From: Candidatus Falkowiibacteriota bacterium
GTDB lineage: Bacteria; Patescibacteriota; Patescibacteriia; JACRDY01
Reading direction: 5' to 3'
DNA length: 18,931 bases
NCBI GenBank assembly: GCA_016218485.1
Contig: JACRDY010000021.1
Location: forward strand, 1-18,931
The notes beneath the pieces were generated by a model. The model was given only the letters and a program-made list of their open reading frames with translations, was not told where the DNA came from and searched no databases. The position numbers were made by a program, and so were the translations under genes. Positions 1 through 5,987 of this stretch are shown here, one piece after another; positions within the stretch are counted from its first letter, which is position 1, and every line of letters begins with the position of its first letter.

Positions 1-84
1 GCTGATCGTTTCCGTGGACACCTTGAAAATTACAATCAATACTTTTTAATAGTCTGCGGTTTGTGCAACTTCGCCAGAGCCTAA
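1..84 (+). other. Unresolved edge; possible 3' end of a gene
   Basis: Three short open stretches compete here and I cannot choose. On the plus strand, frame 1 is open from the window edge to TAA at 82-84 and ends in CGLCNFARA. Frame 2 is open to TAA at 47-49 and ends in VDTLKITINTF. On the minus strand a stretch ends at about 51-53 with GSGEVAQTADY but has no visible start. An imperfect dyad (68-74 with 107-113) lies beside them. One may be the tail of a gene starting outside the window. Confidence 0.25.
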
Positions 85-147
85 TTCTTTGGGGATTGGG
101 GAATTTGCGAAGTGGCGTAAATCTTTAATCAGTAGGTCTAAAATAAA

Positions 148-219
148 AATTGGAAATTAGATATTGGAAATTACATGTTGAGCAGTGTCTTTAATTTCTA
201 ATTTCCAATATCTAATTTT
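148..219. repeat. Heptad array, inverted repeat after msrB
   Basis: Four 7-base words at 148-175 (AATTGGA, AATTAGA, TATTGGA and AATTACA) face four at 192-219 (TAATTTC twice, CAATATC, TAATTTT). The arms 154-173 and 199-218 are a perfect 20-bp inverted repeat with a 25-base loop. Read on the minus strand, the hairpin lies just past the msrB stop and is followed by a T-rich run, so it could act as an A/T-rich intrinsic terminator. Confidence 0.85.
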
Positions 220-222
220 TTC

Positions 223-585
223 TTAATTATTCGGAACAAACTTCAACGAAATGGAATTCACACAATGCCGCGTATTCTTGTCGGTCATGCCCTCGCCGAT
301 AAAGACATGCCCGAGATGACCGCCGCAGGTGGCACACTGAATTTCGGTTCGCGTGCCATCGGCATCAGGCAGACGCTTGACCGCGCCAGCGATTTCTTGA
401 TCAAAGCTCGGCCAGCCGCAACCAGCATCAAACTTGTCGTCCGAACGGTACAGCGCCGCGCCGCAACGCCGACAGGTGTACACGCCAGACACAAAGTGCT
501 GATCATACTCCCCGCTAAACGGCAGCTCCGTGCCCCGGTGGACGATCACTCGCTCCTCTTCAGGCGTCAGTGGAGATAGTGGCAT
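223..585 (-). CDS. msrB: Peptide-methionine (R)-S-oxide reductase MsrB
   Basis: This 120-residue protein reduces methionine-R-sulfoxide in proteins back to methionine, using thioredoxin-like electron donors. Two CxxC pairs that bind structural zinc are visible (C38/C41 and C84/C87). The family signatures GCGWPSF (55-61) and RHCVNSISL (106-114) are present, and C108 is the catalytic cysteine. The length is normal for a stand-alone MsrB. No signal peptide is seen, so it is probably cytoplasmic. The ATG at 585 has no clear Shine-Dalgarno site and lies three bases from a 201-base inverted-repeat element that fills the spacer to dsbB. The neighbouring DsbB and thioredoxin genes make a thiol-redox group. 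Family assignment is very secure. Confidence 0.97.
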   Translation of the reverse strand: MPLSPLTPEEERVIVHRGTELPFSGEYDQHFVSGVYTCRRCGAALYRSDDKFDAGCGWPSFDQEIAGAVKRLPDADGTRTEIQCATCGGHLGHVFIGEGMTDKNTRHCVNSISLKFVPNN

Positions 586-587
586 AT

Positions 588-800
588 TGAGATGGTTGCA
601 AAACTACTTTTAAGCGTCCCGCCGTGGCGAGATCGTTCGAGACGAGGAAAGGGCCTGTCCGCGGCAGCGGGACGCGGCCAGGGCGGCACAATGATTGGCG
701 GCGTAGCTCCCGCTACGGTGACAATCATTATGCTGAATCCTTGACGAAGTCTGGGAAGAAAAGGACACATTGCAGCTAAAGGAGTTTTGCAACCAGCTCA
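588..800. mobile_element. MITE-like element with terminal inverted repeats
   Basis: The ends are imperfect inverted repeats. 588-610 and 778-800 match at 21 of 23 positions and share the core GGTTGCAAAACT. Inside are further dyads: 615-622 with 667-674 (CGTCCCGC/GCGGGACG), 621-627 with 659-665, and a long imperfect hairpin around 689-728. The element fills the whole msrB-dsbB spacer. Open frames inside it have no plausible protein composition, so it is non-coding. A small non-autonomous transposable element or a structured dispersed repeat both fit. No target duplication is obvious. Confidence 0.6.
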
Positions 801-805
801 GTGTA

Positions 806-1354
806 TTACGAAATTGACCGACGGTTGTACCAGTGCTGCAACCCCAGTAAAAAGACGACTAATATAAATCCTGTCAACGCCATCAGTGGCAGGGTAACAT
901 AGCTGAACTCAAAAATGTACAGACGCAGACACGATACGCCGCGACCAAAAGCGTCACAGCGCACAATTGAGCTACCCCCATAGTACAAATAGTTGTGGTA
1001 CAGACTAATCACAGCGCCGAGGACCGCCAGCGGCAAACCATAATCAGCTATCCGCCAATCTTTTCTCCACAGCGCCAGACCCAACAGCACCACCTGCGGG
1101 TACATAAAAATCCGCTGCCACCAGCAGAGGAAGCACGGCTCAAAACCGGCGAACTCTGAATAGAACAAACTGGACGCGGTGGCGACTACTGACATCAGCC
1201 AGGCGAGGAGCAGCCCATGCTGCCCGAAAAAGTTCAAGAACCGATTGCCACTGTCTTGCCGGTACAGAAAAAATGCAATCAAACCAAGCACGATAAAAAT
1301 TTGCCCAGCAATAGTGCCGACGGCGAGAACTTTATTGACGACAAGTAAAAGCAT
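806..1354 (-). CDS. dsbB: DsbB/BdbC-family disulfide-bond oxidoreductase
   Basis: This membrane protein re-oxidises a partner thiol oxidase and passes electrons to quinone. Several hydrophobic helices are present. Numbered from the ATG at 1354 (182 residues), the first redox pair is C74/C77 in PCFLCWWQR, the DsbB signature. The second pair is C133 and C142 in RCDAFGRGVSC. An upstream TTG at 1408 would add 18 residues, but it lies in the intergenic repeat, so I prefer the ATG at 1354. No strong ribosome site is visible. The thioredoxin-like gene at 1540-1920, on the same strand just upstream, is the likely partner. A repeat-filled spacer of about 185 bases separates them. Confidence 0.93.
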   Translation of the reverse strand: MLLLVVNKVLAVGTIAGQIFIVLGLIAFFLYRQDSGNRFLNFFGQHGLLLAWLMSVVATASSLFYSEFAGFEPCFLCWWQRIFMYPQVVLLGLALWRKDWRIADYGLPLAVLGAVISLYHNYLYYGGSSIVRCDAFGRGVSCLRLYIFEFSYVTLPLMALTGFILVVFLLGLQHWYNRRSIS

Positions 1355-1390
1355 AATCAAAATTTTATATTTCTCATAATAAAGACTAAC

Positions 1391-1516
1391 TTGAAGTTCA
1401 AAGTTCAAAATCTAAAGTTCAAAAGGGTGCGTTGATTTGACATTTGAGCTTTGAGCTTGATTTGAACTTTCTTGCCCGCCTTGGGAGGGGGTTTTTGAAC
1501 TTTGAACTTTAACTTT
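1391..1516. repeat. Heptad-rich repeat element, copy A
   Basis: Period-7 words related to AAAGTTC (left) and TTTGAAC (right) flank a GC-rich core, CTTGCCCGCC followed by a G run. Bases 1414-1509 match the reverse complement of 3835-3930 with six mismatches and no gap over 96 bases. It is therefore one of two inverted copies of the same element, not chance low complexity. It lies between the thioredoxin stop and the dsbB start. Confidence 0.88.
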
Positions 1517-1539
1517 TTTGACGGTTGATTATTATCTCT

Positions 1540-1920
1540 CTACGGCAATGCACACCCCGTCTTCTCAGCGAGCGTCTCAAGTTCCACCAGCCCGCCCAGC
1601 TTACTGCCGTCGGCAAAACTCCACGTCGGGTATCCCTCCACGCCCTGTTCCTGACAACTCGGTATCATGCTCCGGCCGTCTGGGGTCGAACACTCCACAT
1701 ACGGCAACAGCCGCTCTGATTTACCAAACAGGTTTTTTTGATTCTGACAATGCGGACACCAGAACGCGCCATAGAAGACCGCATCGCTGTCAGTAATACA
1801 CTGGGCGAATGAATCCAGCTCACCAGGCTGAACGCTCCGCCAGATGCCCCAGCCGCCCAGACCGACCACCACCACGATAACCACCAGCCAAATCACTCTA
1901 TATTGTGTTTGTTTCGTCAT
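1540..1920 (-). CDS. Membrane-anchored thioredoxin-like protein (CPHC)
   Basis: This 126-residue protein has an N-terminal membrane anchor (about residues 9-29) and an extracytoplasmic thioredoxin-fold domain. The active site is FWCPHC (C55/C58), and GYPTW (97-100) supplies the cis-proline. An extra cysteine pair (C77 in YVECSTPDG and C89) and the ending LEKTGC-like pattern resemble the thioredoxin domain fused to or paired with VKOR-type enzymes. It probably oxidises or isomerises disulfides in exported proteins and is recycled by the DsbB encoded just downstream. It is shorter than classic DsbA and lacks the large helical insertion. The start ATG at 1920 gives a clean anchor. Confidence 0.88.
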   Translation of the reverse strand: MTKQTQYRVIWLVVIVVVVGLGGWGIWRSVQPGELDSFAQCITDSDAVFYGAFWCPHCQNQKNLFGKSERLLPYVECSTPDGRSMIPSCQEQGVEGYPTWSFADGSKLGGLVELETLAEKTGCALP

Positions 1921-2001
1921 AAAATAAATACCCCATAGGGCTAATTAACGTACCCGTATCGTAACAAATTTTGCCCCAAAAAACAACTAAAAACGCCACT
2001 A

Positions 2002-2032
2002 AAAACGCCCCCGCTCGCGCGAAGGACGTTTT
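2002..2032 (-). terminator. Intrinsic terminator after the lipoprotein gene
   Basis: A 9-bp stem pairs 2002-2010 with 2024-2032. Read on the minus strand it is AAAACGTCC and GGGCGTTTT around a 13-base loop, followed by T-rich sequence. It lies about 24 bases past the stop at 2056. The A-rich opposite flank may make it work in both directions. Confidence 0.7.
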
Positions 2033-2055
2033 ATATTTTTTTAGATAAACAATTA

Positions 2056-2553
2056 TTACTTACTTTCACCCAAAGTAACAATGGCGTTGCCATTGCCACT
2101 GTCAACCGCAGTCACGGACAAGGTGCGTCCATCTTTCTGCGCCACCACGGTAAACGTGCCGCCGTAGTTGGCGCTGCCGGTCATGGCCCAGCCCGCAGCG
2201 GCCAGCTCGCGCTGATATGCCTGCGCCGCATCTGACGCCGACATCATCGTCTGGATCATCACCACATAGGCCTGATCGCCGCTATTACTGAACGCTGAAG
2301 TAACGGTACCGTCAATGCGGTAAACATCAGCCGGAAAATTGTCCGGCAGACTGACGTTCTCCCCCACCTGTACCGCCGTGCCGTTGACGTTGGCCGACCA
2401 AGTATTATTCCCAAAATCAACATCCGCGTCACCGCCGATTTCATTCTCTATCTGGCGCTCGGCAATTTCACCGGCCAGCCGCTGACCGCAACCGCCTAAG
2501 ATGAAGATAAACAATACGAATAGTGCCCCCACCGCCAAAAATTTTTTACTCAT
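2056..2553 (-). CDS. Lipoprotein, DUF6591-like
   Basis: This 165-residue protein has a lipoprotein signal peptide. A hydrophobic segment ends in the lipobox LGGC (19-22), with C22 as the lipidated residue. The exported part begins with a charged helix rich in Glu and Ile, then an LPDNFPADVYRIDG segment (about 69-82) and a YQRELAAAGW motif (about 113-122). This order recalls small bacterial lipoproteins of the DUF6591 type, recalled from memory and not verified. No enzymatic residues are evident. It has its own promoter at 2600-2629 and a terminator, so it is probably monocistronic. The function is unknown; a surface or envelope role is inferred from the lipobox. Confidence 0.85.
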   Translation of the reverse strand: MSKKFLAVGALFVLFIFILGGCGQRLAGEIAERQIENEIGGDADVDFGNNTWSANVNGTAVQVGENVSLPDNFPADVYRIDGTVTSAFSNSGDQAYVVMIQTMMSASDAAQAYQRELAAAGWAMTGSANYGGTFTVVAQKDGRTLSVTAVDSGNGNAIVTLGESK

Positions 2554-2599
2554 AGAGTACGATTATTTTTTTAAACTTACTTACAACTTACCTATTATA

Positions 2600-2629
2600 A
2601 ATATAGCATATTTACAAAGCACTGGACAA
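2600..2629 (-). promoter_or_regulatory. Predicted sigma-70-type promoter, extended -10
   Basis: On the minus strand, TTGTCC (2624-2629), an 18-base spacer ending in TGC, and TATATT (2600-2605) precede the lipoprotein gene. The TGC next to the -10 box recurs at other promoters in this window. Confidence 0.5.
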
Positions 2630-2631
2630 AT

Positions 2632-2765
2632 CTACTTATGATGCCGCCGGTAGATCGCCAGTGACAGCGCGCTGCACATTATTACTAAATACACAGGAAA
2701 AGCGTACTCGGGAAAAGTCCATGTCTCAATTTTCTGCGGACCGAATTTATTTTTGGGTATTCGTA
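2632..2765 (-). pseudogene. Possible detached C-terminal anchor of the DUF4185 gene
   Basis: Past the DUF4185 stop, a different minus-strand frame stays open to TAG at 2632. It encodes a proline-rich linker, then WTFPEYAFPVY, a hydrophobic segment (VYLVIMCSALSLAIY) and a basic tail RRHHK. That order (short P-E motif, one membrane helix, Arg-rich end) is typical of a C-terminal membrane or sorting anchor. Codons such as CTG, GCG, ATC and CGG look like real coding sequence. It has no credible start of its own. The 28-base hairpin between the two frames suggests an insertion or frameshift cut it off. This is inference; it could also be chance. Confidence 0.35.
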
Positions 2766-2790
2766 GAGACGCAATGCTTTGCGTCTCTAC
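2763..2790. repeat. Perfect 12-bp hairpin overlapping a stop codon
   Basis: 2763-2774 (GTAGAGACGCAA) pairs perfectly with 2779-2790 around a 4-base loop. The DUF4185 stop (2787-2789) lies inside the stem. GTAGAGACGC-type palindromes are, as I recall, dispersed repeats in several bacteria. It lacks a T-run, so it is probably an inserted repeat and not a terminator. Confidence 0.8.
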
Positions 2791-3821
2791 AGCCTCGTCT
2801 TCATCAGCACGACAGTATACGGCCGCCACAGCGACAGGGTGAAATAGATATCCCGACCATCAGGACCAAATGTTTCGGGAATAATATAGCCACCGTAGCA
2901 GCCGCCCCAACCGGCCTGCAGCCAATCGGCATTTTTCGCGCACGGATCCAACGTATACTCGGTGAACGGTCCCTGCGGCTGGTCAGCGGTATAGAGCTTG
3001 AGACCGCCATTACTCAGTGAATAATTACTAAACATTAAGAGGTACTGTTTGAGCGTCGGATTGTACACCGCGGACAGTTCCCCAGCCCGGGCGTTAATCA
3101 ATGGCCTCGCCCGATTAATCGTGGTCGTCCAATCCGGGTAGTAGTGGTACGCCTCTTTATTCTCAATCTGATCCGGCGCAACGTAGGCCAGATAAATACT
3201 GGATTTGCGGTACTCCCCCGTCAGGTACAGATAGACCACCGGCGCGCCATCAGGCAACGTGCCGAGCACCGGCGCGGTGTTCATGTGCAGTGAATCTTTG
3301 GCCCAGAGCGTGTGGGTGCTCTGAAAATTGTCCGAGCCTTTAGACTTGAAGAGCATGCCATAGCCATGGTTGCCTTTTTTGTTCAAAAAATCCCAGTTCA
3401 TCATCCGCATGGCGAAGATGTACACCGCGTCGCCGATCTGGATAACCCCGGACGGAACCGTAGAAATATCAGTCCCAATCTGTTTGGCGGATTTGAGCGG
3501 CTGAAATTTAGACCAAATAAAATCCGCGCAGGCCGGCGTGTCTGACTTTGGCGCGATGGCTACTGCCGAAGCGGCAATATTCTTATTATCCGGCCCGCCA
3601 TTGACGTCACCAAAAAATAGCAGCAAACTATTATTGCGAATGAAACCGATACCGAGATCAGTGCCGGCAATGCCGATCGCGCGCGCGTCCGCGCCGACTA
3701 AATTGCACAAAAATTCAACCGGCAACGTCGCTGACTGCGTCCGGAGAGCGATTTTAGGAAAAACCTTTAACCCCAATACCACTATCAACAGTAACGCAAA
3801 GATGATGATTATTTTTTTCAT
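2787..3821 (-). CDS. DUF4185-type secreted beta-propeller enzyme
   Basis: This protein of 344 residues from the ATG at 3821 opens with MKKIIIIF and one hydrophobic segment, so it is secreted or anchored outside the membrane. GTDLGIGF with LLLFFGDVNG near the N-terminus, GELSAVYN in the middle and YFTLSLWRPYTVVLM at the end fit the DUF4185 five-bladed-propeller family. Some members of that family are endo-D-arabinanases (glycoside hydrolases). The substrate here is unknown; a glycan is likely. An upstream TTG at 3842 falls in the intergenic repeat and is rejected. The stop lies inside a 12-bp hairpin, and a plausible C-terminal membrane anchor continues in another frame beyond it, so the protein may have lost its anchor. 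Confidence 0.8.
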   Translation of the reverse strand: MKKIIIIFALLLIVVLGLKVFPKIALRTQSATLPVEFLCNLVGADARAIGIAGTDLGIGFIRNNSLLLFFGDVNGGPDNKNIAASAVAIAPKSDTPACADFIWSKFQPLKSAKQIGTDISTVPSGVIQIGDAVYIFAMRMMNWDFLNKKGNHGYGMLFKSKGSDNFQSTHTLWAKDSLHMNTAPVLGTLPDGAPVVYLYLTGEYRKSSIYLAYVAPDQIENKEAYHYYPDWTTTINRARPLINARAGELSAVYNPTLKQYLLMFSNYSLSNGGLKLYTADQPQGPFTEYTLDPCAKNADWLQAGWGGCYGGYIIPETFGPDGRDIYFTLSLWRPYTVVLMKTRL

Positions 3822-3830
3822 AGATACAAA

Positions 3831-3957
3831 TATTAAGTTCAAAGTTCAAAATCCCCCTCTCAAGGCGGGCAAGAAAGTTCAAATCAAGTTCAAAGCTCTA
3901 ATGTTAAATTAACGCACCCTTTTGAACTTTCAACTTTATAACTTTCTAACTGGCAAC
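3831..3957. repeat. Heptad-rich repeat element, copy B
   Basis: This is the inverted copy of the element at 1391-1516 (96 bases, six mismatches, 3835-3930). It continues at 3921-3957 into TTTGAAC and AACTTTAT words and an AACTGGCAACT segment. That segment carries the last codons and stop of the histidine-phosphatase gene. A related CTGGCA segment follows the flippase gene near 12609-12631 and another sits in the ruvB leader near 16396. Confidence 0.85.
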
Positions 3958-4494
3958 TAAATATTCCCACCCCGGCTGCCAGGCTTTGGTGGCCCGCCAG
4001 TCTTGGCTAAACGCCTGCTGCCAGGTTTTGCCTTGCAGTAAAACGTCCAGCGCCAGCTGCGGCGCCCGGTGACCGACGACTGCCACGCGCTGACCATTAT
4101 AATTTTGCCGGAAAAAACTAAGCCAATCATTGACCCGCGCTGTGACAGCCTCATAGCTCTCACCGCCGGGAAACGGCTCGGTGATGTATTGCTGCTGCAA
4201 CGGCTCCACGATTAAACTCGGCTGGCCATTATATTCTCCGTAGTTACATTCTCGCAACCGCGCATCGGGAATAATCGGCGCCGAGCCACTAAAAGCTAAT
4301 TCAGCCGAATCAACCGCGCGCTTCAGGTCAGAGCAAAATACGACGTCAAAGCGCTGTTTGGCAGTCTGTGAGCGCAGCTGTTGCGACTGCTCCACACCCA
4401 ACGCCGACAAACCAACATCAGTCCAGCCGGAGGCAATACCCCGCTCGTTATCCGTGGTGGTGCCGTGGACAAAATAGGTAATGGTGACGGACAT
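3946..4494 (-). CDS. Histidine phosphatase family protein, altered RHG motif
   Basis: This 182-residue protein has the phosphoglycerate-mutase/acid-phosphatase fold. The usual N-terminal RHGET is here FVHGTTTDN: the catalytic histidine (H10) is kept but the preceding phosphate-binding arginine is valine. Other marks are intact: SDLKRAVDSAE (55-65), LRECNYGEYNG with an acidic residue, and the second histidine in VVGHRAPQ. Similar YFVHGTTTDN proteins may form a distinct subfamily (from memory). Activity could be phosphatase or could be lost. A TATAAT box ends six bases before the ATG, predicting a leaderless message. The last codons (LVAS and stop) lie in a repeat-derived segment. Substrate unknown. 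Confidence 0.88.
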   Translation of the reverse strand: MSVTITYFVHGTTTDNERGIASGWTDVGLSALGVEQSQQLRSQTAKQRFDVVFCSDLKRAVDSAELAFSGSAPIIPDARLRECNYGEYNGQPSLIVEPLQQQYITEPFPGGESYEAVTARVNDWLSFFRQNYNGQRVAVVGHRAPQLALDVLLQGKTWQQAFSQDWRATKAWQPGWEYLVAS

Positions 4495-4500
4495 AGGATG

Positions 4501-4509
4501 ATTATACCA
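4501..4509 (-). promoter_or_regulatory. Extended -10 box giving a leaderless mRNA
   Basis: On the minus strand TGG then TATAAT (4501-4506) is followed by six bases and the ATG at 4494. Standard spacing puts transcription start on the A of the start codon. No good -35 is seen; the TGn extension may compensate. Confidence 0.5.
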
Positions 4510-4581
4510 TAAAACATATCTTTAGATTTCAACGGAATGACCCTGTAGTGGGCATGGCCGGATAGATCAGGAATTTAGATG

Positions 4582-4713
4582 AAATCATAAATTCAAAATT
4601 ACAAATCCTAAATAAATTCTAAGGTCTTAAATTTTAAATAAACCGATGGTTTTGGATTTAGAATTTATGATTTATTTAGGGCTTAGAATTTAGAATTTAT
4701 GATTTGATTTAAG
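4582..4713. repeat. Heptad array between two genes
   Basis: Left-arm words include AAATCAT, AAATTCA and AAATCCT, each starting seven bases after the last (4582-4616). The right side has two runs of GGATTTA, GAATTTA and TGATTTA type words. AAATCATAAATTC (4582-4594) is inverted at 4661-4673 and again at 4693-4705. The array lies in the 287-base spacer between the ATP-grasp stop and the histidine-phosphatase start. Confidence 0.8.
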
Positions 4714-4781
4714 CAATTCTAAGGCAGTCACAAGAATCAAACTACAAAGTGTTGGAGTTGAAACAAAAATAACTAACAACC

Positions 4782-5987
4782 TTAAAATTCATCTAAATGT
4801 TTTTCCACAAAATCCCAAACATACTTGGCCACATTATTCGGCGCCCCGGCCACCGGGTAATGGTGCAGGTTAATAAACGGCAGACCATTGGCCTCAATCA
4901 CTCCCCACTGCTGCTCCTGCGGTGATCGGCTAATGTCGGCAATAATAAAATCAAACCCCACTAGCGGATCGCCCACGGCTTGAGCCACCGCCGCCAAAAT
5001 CCGTTTCGTTTCCGGGTGCGTCTCGGCGGTAACTTCCGCGCTGTGGCCGCCGTACGACACGCCAATTTTTTCCAGGAGATCAATGGTTTTGCCCGGCTCT
5101 AAAACCGTAGCGGGTGTTAACTCCAACCGCGACAGAAAAGCAATATGAGCCGGGCCAATAACCACATCACTAACATCAGGATGTTTATTTTGATTTTTTA
5201 ACTTTACCAATTCGGTAATGGTGTGACTGCCGTCGCCAGTCACCCGAGGCGGATCGCCGCAGAGTACGCCCGCGAGCGCGCCATCAATCGCCGTGGCGCG
5301 GTACACGCTACCCACTAGGTGCTCTTCCAGTATCACCCAGTGGCACAGCTGTTTGGCCAGATCAAAAGCCAGGCGCAGCGACTGCTCGTCACTGATGCGC
5401 GTCGTCGTATGCCGGCCGCGCGAGCCAATACGCGGCTTGATAATCACCGGCTTAGGCAGCGTCCGATACAGCGCTAGCAGCGACGAAAAATCAGAAAACA
5501 CTCCGCCCCGCGCCACCGGCAGCCCGGCAGTGGTTAAAACAGCGCGCAATCTCGCTTTGTCATCAATCCAGCATTCTGAAGCGTACGGCGTGCGGGTCGG
5601 CCGCGGCAGGCCATTAAAGTAAATCTTTTTGCCGCGCACGACCGCGGTGTAGACGTCCACCGGTTTATTGAGAAAGAAAAAACTGTGCATCGGAATGCCG
5701 CGCCGCGCCGCTTCCTGCCACAGCGCTCTGCCGCGCAGGCCAACCGCGCGCTCCAGATCAGTATTGACCCGCAGCAACCCGATGACACGGAAAAAAACCA
5801 ACATCAGACGCAGCAGCCAATCAGTCACGATATTAAAAAAAGTAAAAACGCGAACACTCGCCAACCAGGTATTGAACGGTATCAAGCGCAGTGTCATGTT
5901 TTGGCTCAAACGGGTCAGTAGGTGCGGCGTGGGATTATTGCCACAAGCGAGACAGCGGGTTTGATTAAACATAGAGTAAAGCATCAT
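4782..5987 (-). CDS. ATP-grasp ligase, cyanophycin-synthetase-like
   Basis: This 401-residue protein has an ATP-grasp domain from about residue 140 to the end. ATP-grasp enzymes join a carboxylate to an amine or thiol through an acyl-phosphate. Visible motifs are VIIKPRIGSRGRHTT (181-195, ATP-binding lysine and glycine loop), VILEEHLVGSVYR (218-230), GDGSHTITELV (251-261, as in cyanophycin synthetase), GFDFIIADIS (344-353) and VIEANGLP (363-370, metal-binding Glu and Asn). A hydrophobic stretch near 43-72 may contact the membrane. There is no Mur-ligase domain, so it is not a full cyanophycin synthetase. The start overlaps the upstream gene by 23 bases, implying translational coupling. The substrate is unknown; a peptide or amino-acid conjugate is plausible. 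Confidence 0.87.
   Translation of the reverse strand: MMLYSMFNQTRCLACGNNPTPHLLTRLSQNMTLRLIPFNTWLASVRVFTFFNIVTDWLLRLMLVFFRVIGLLRVNTDLERAVGLRGRALWQEAARRGIPMHSFFFLNKPVDVYTAVVRGKKIYFNGLPRPTRTPYASECWIDDKARLRAVLTTAGLPVARGGVFSDFSSLLALYRTLPKPVIIKPRIGSRGRHTTTRISDEQSLRLAFDLAKQLCHWVILEEHLVGSVYRATAIDGALAGVLCGDPPRVTGDGSHTITELVKLKNQNKHPDVSDVVIGPAHIAFLSRLELTPATVLEPGKTIDLLEKIGVSYGGHSAEVTAETHPETKRILAAVAQAVGDPLVGFDFIIADISRSPQEQQWGVIEANGLPFINLHHYPVAGAPNNVAKYVWDFVEKHLDEF

Noticed and set aside
615..674. Resemblance of GAGGAAAGGGCC to the conserved 5' part of RNase P RNA
   Set aside because: The match is short, and the element is about 200 bases with none of the other RNase P landmarks.
567..792. Short minus-strand open frames between msrB and dsbB
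   Set aside because: They lie inside an inverted-repeat element, overlap each other in two frames and have unnatural composition.
1355..1408. N-terminal extension of DsbB from a TTG
   Set aside because: The TTG and following codons lie in or beside the spacer repeat; the ATG at 1354 gives a normal DsbB start.
2661..3545. Plus-strand open frames opposite the DUF4185 gene
   Set aside because: They are shadows of a gene with clear family motifs on the minus strand.
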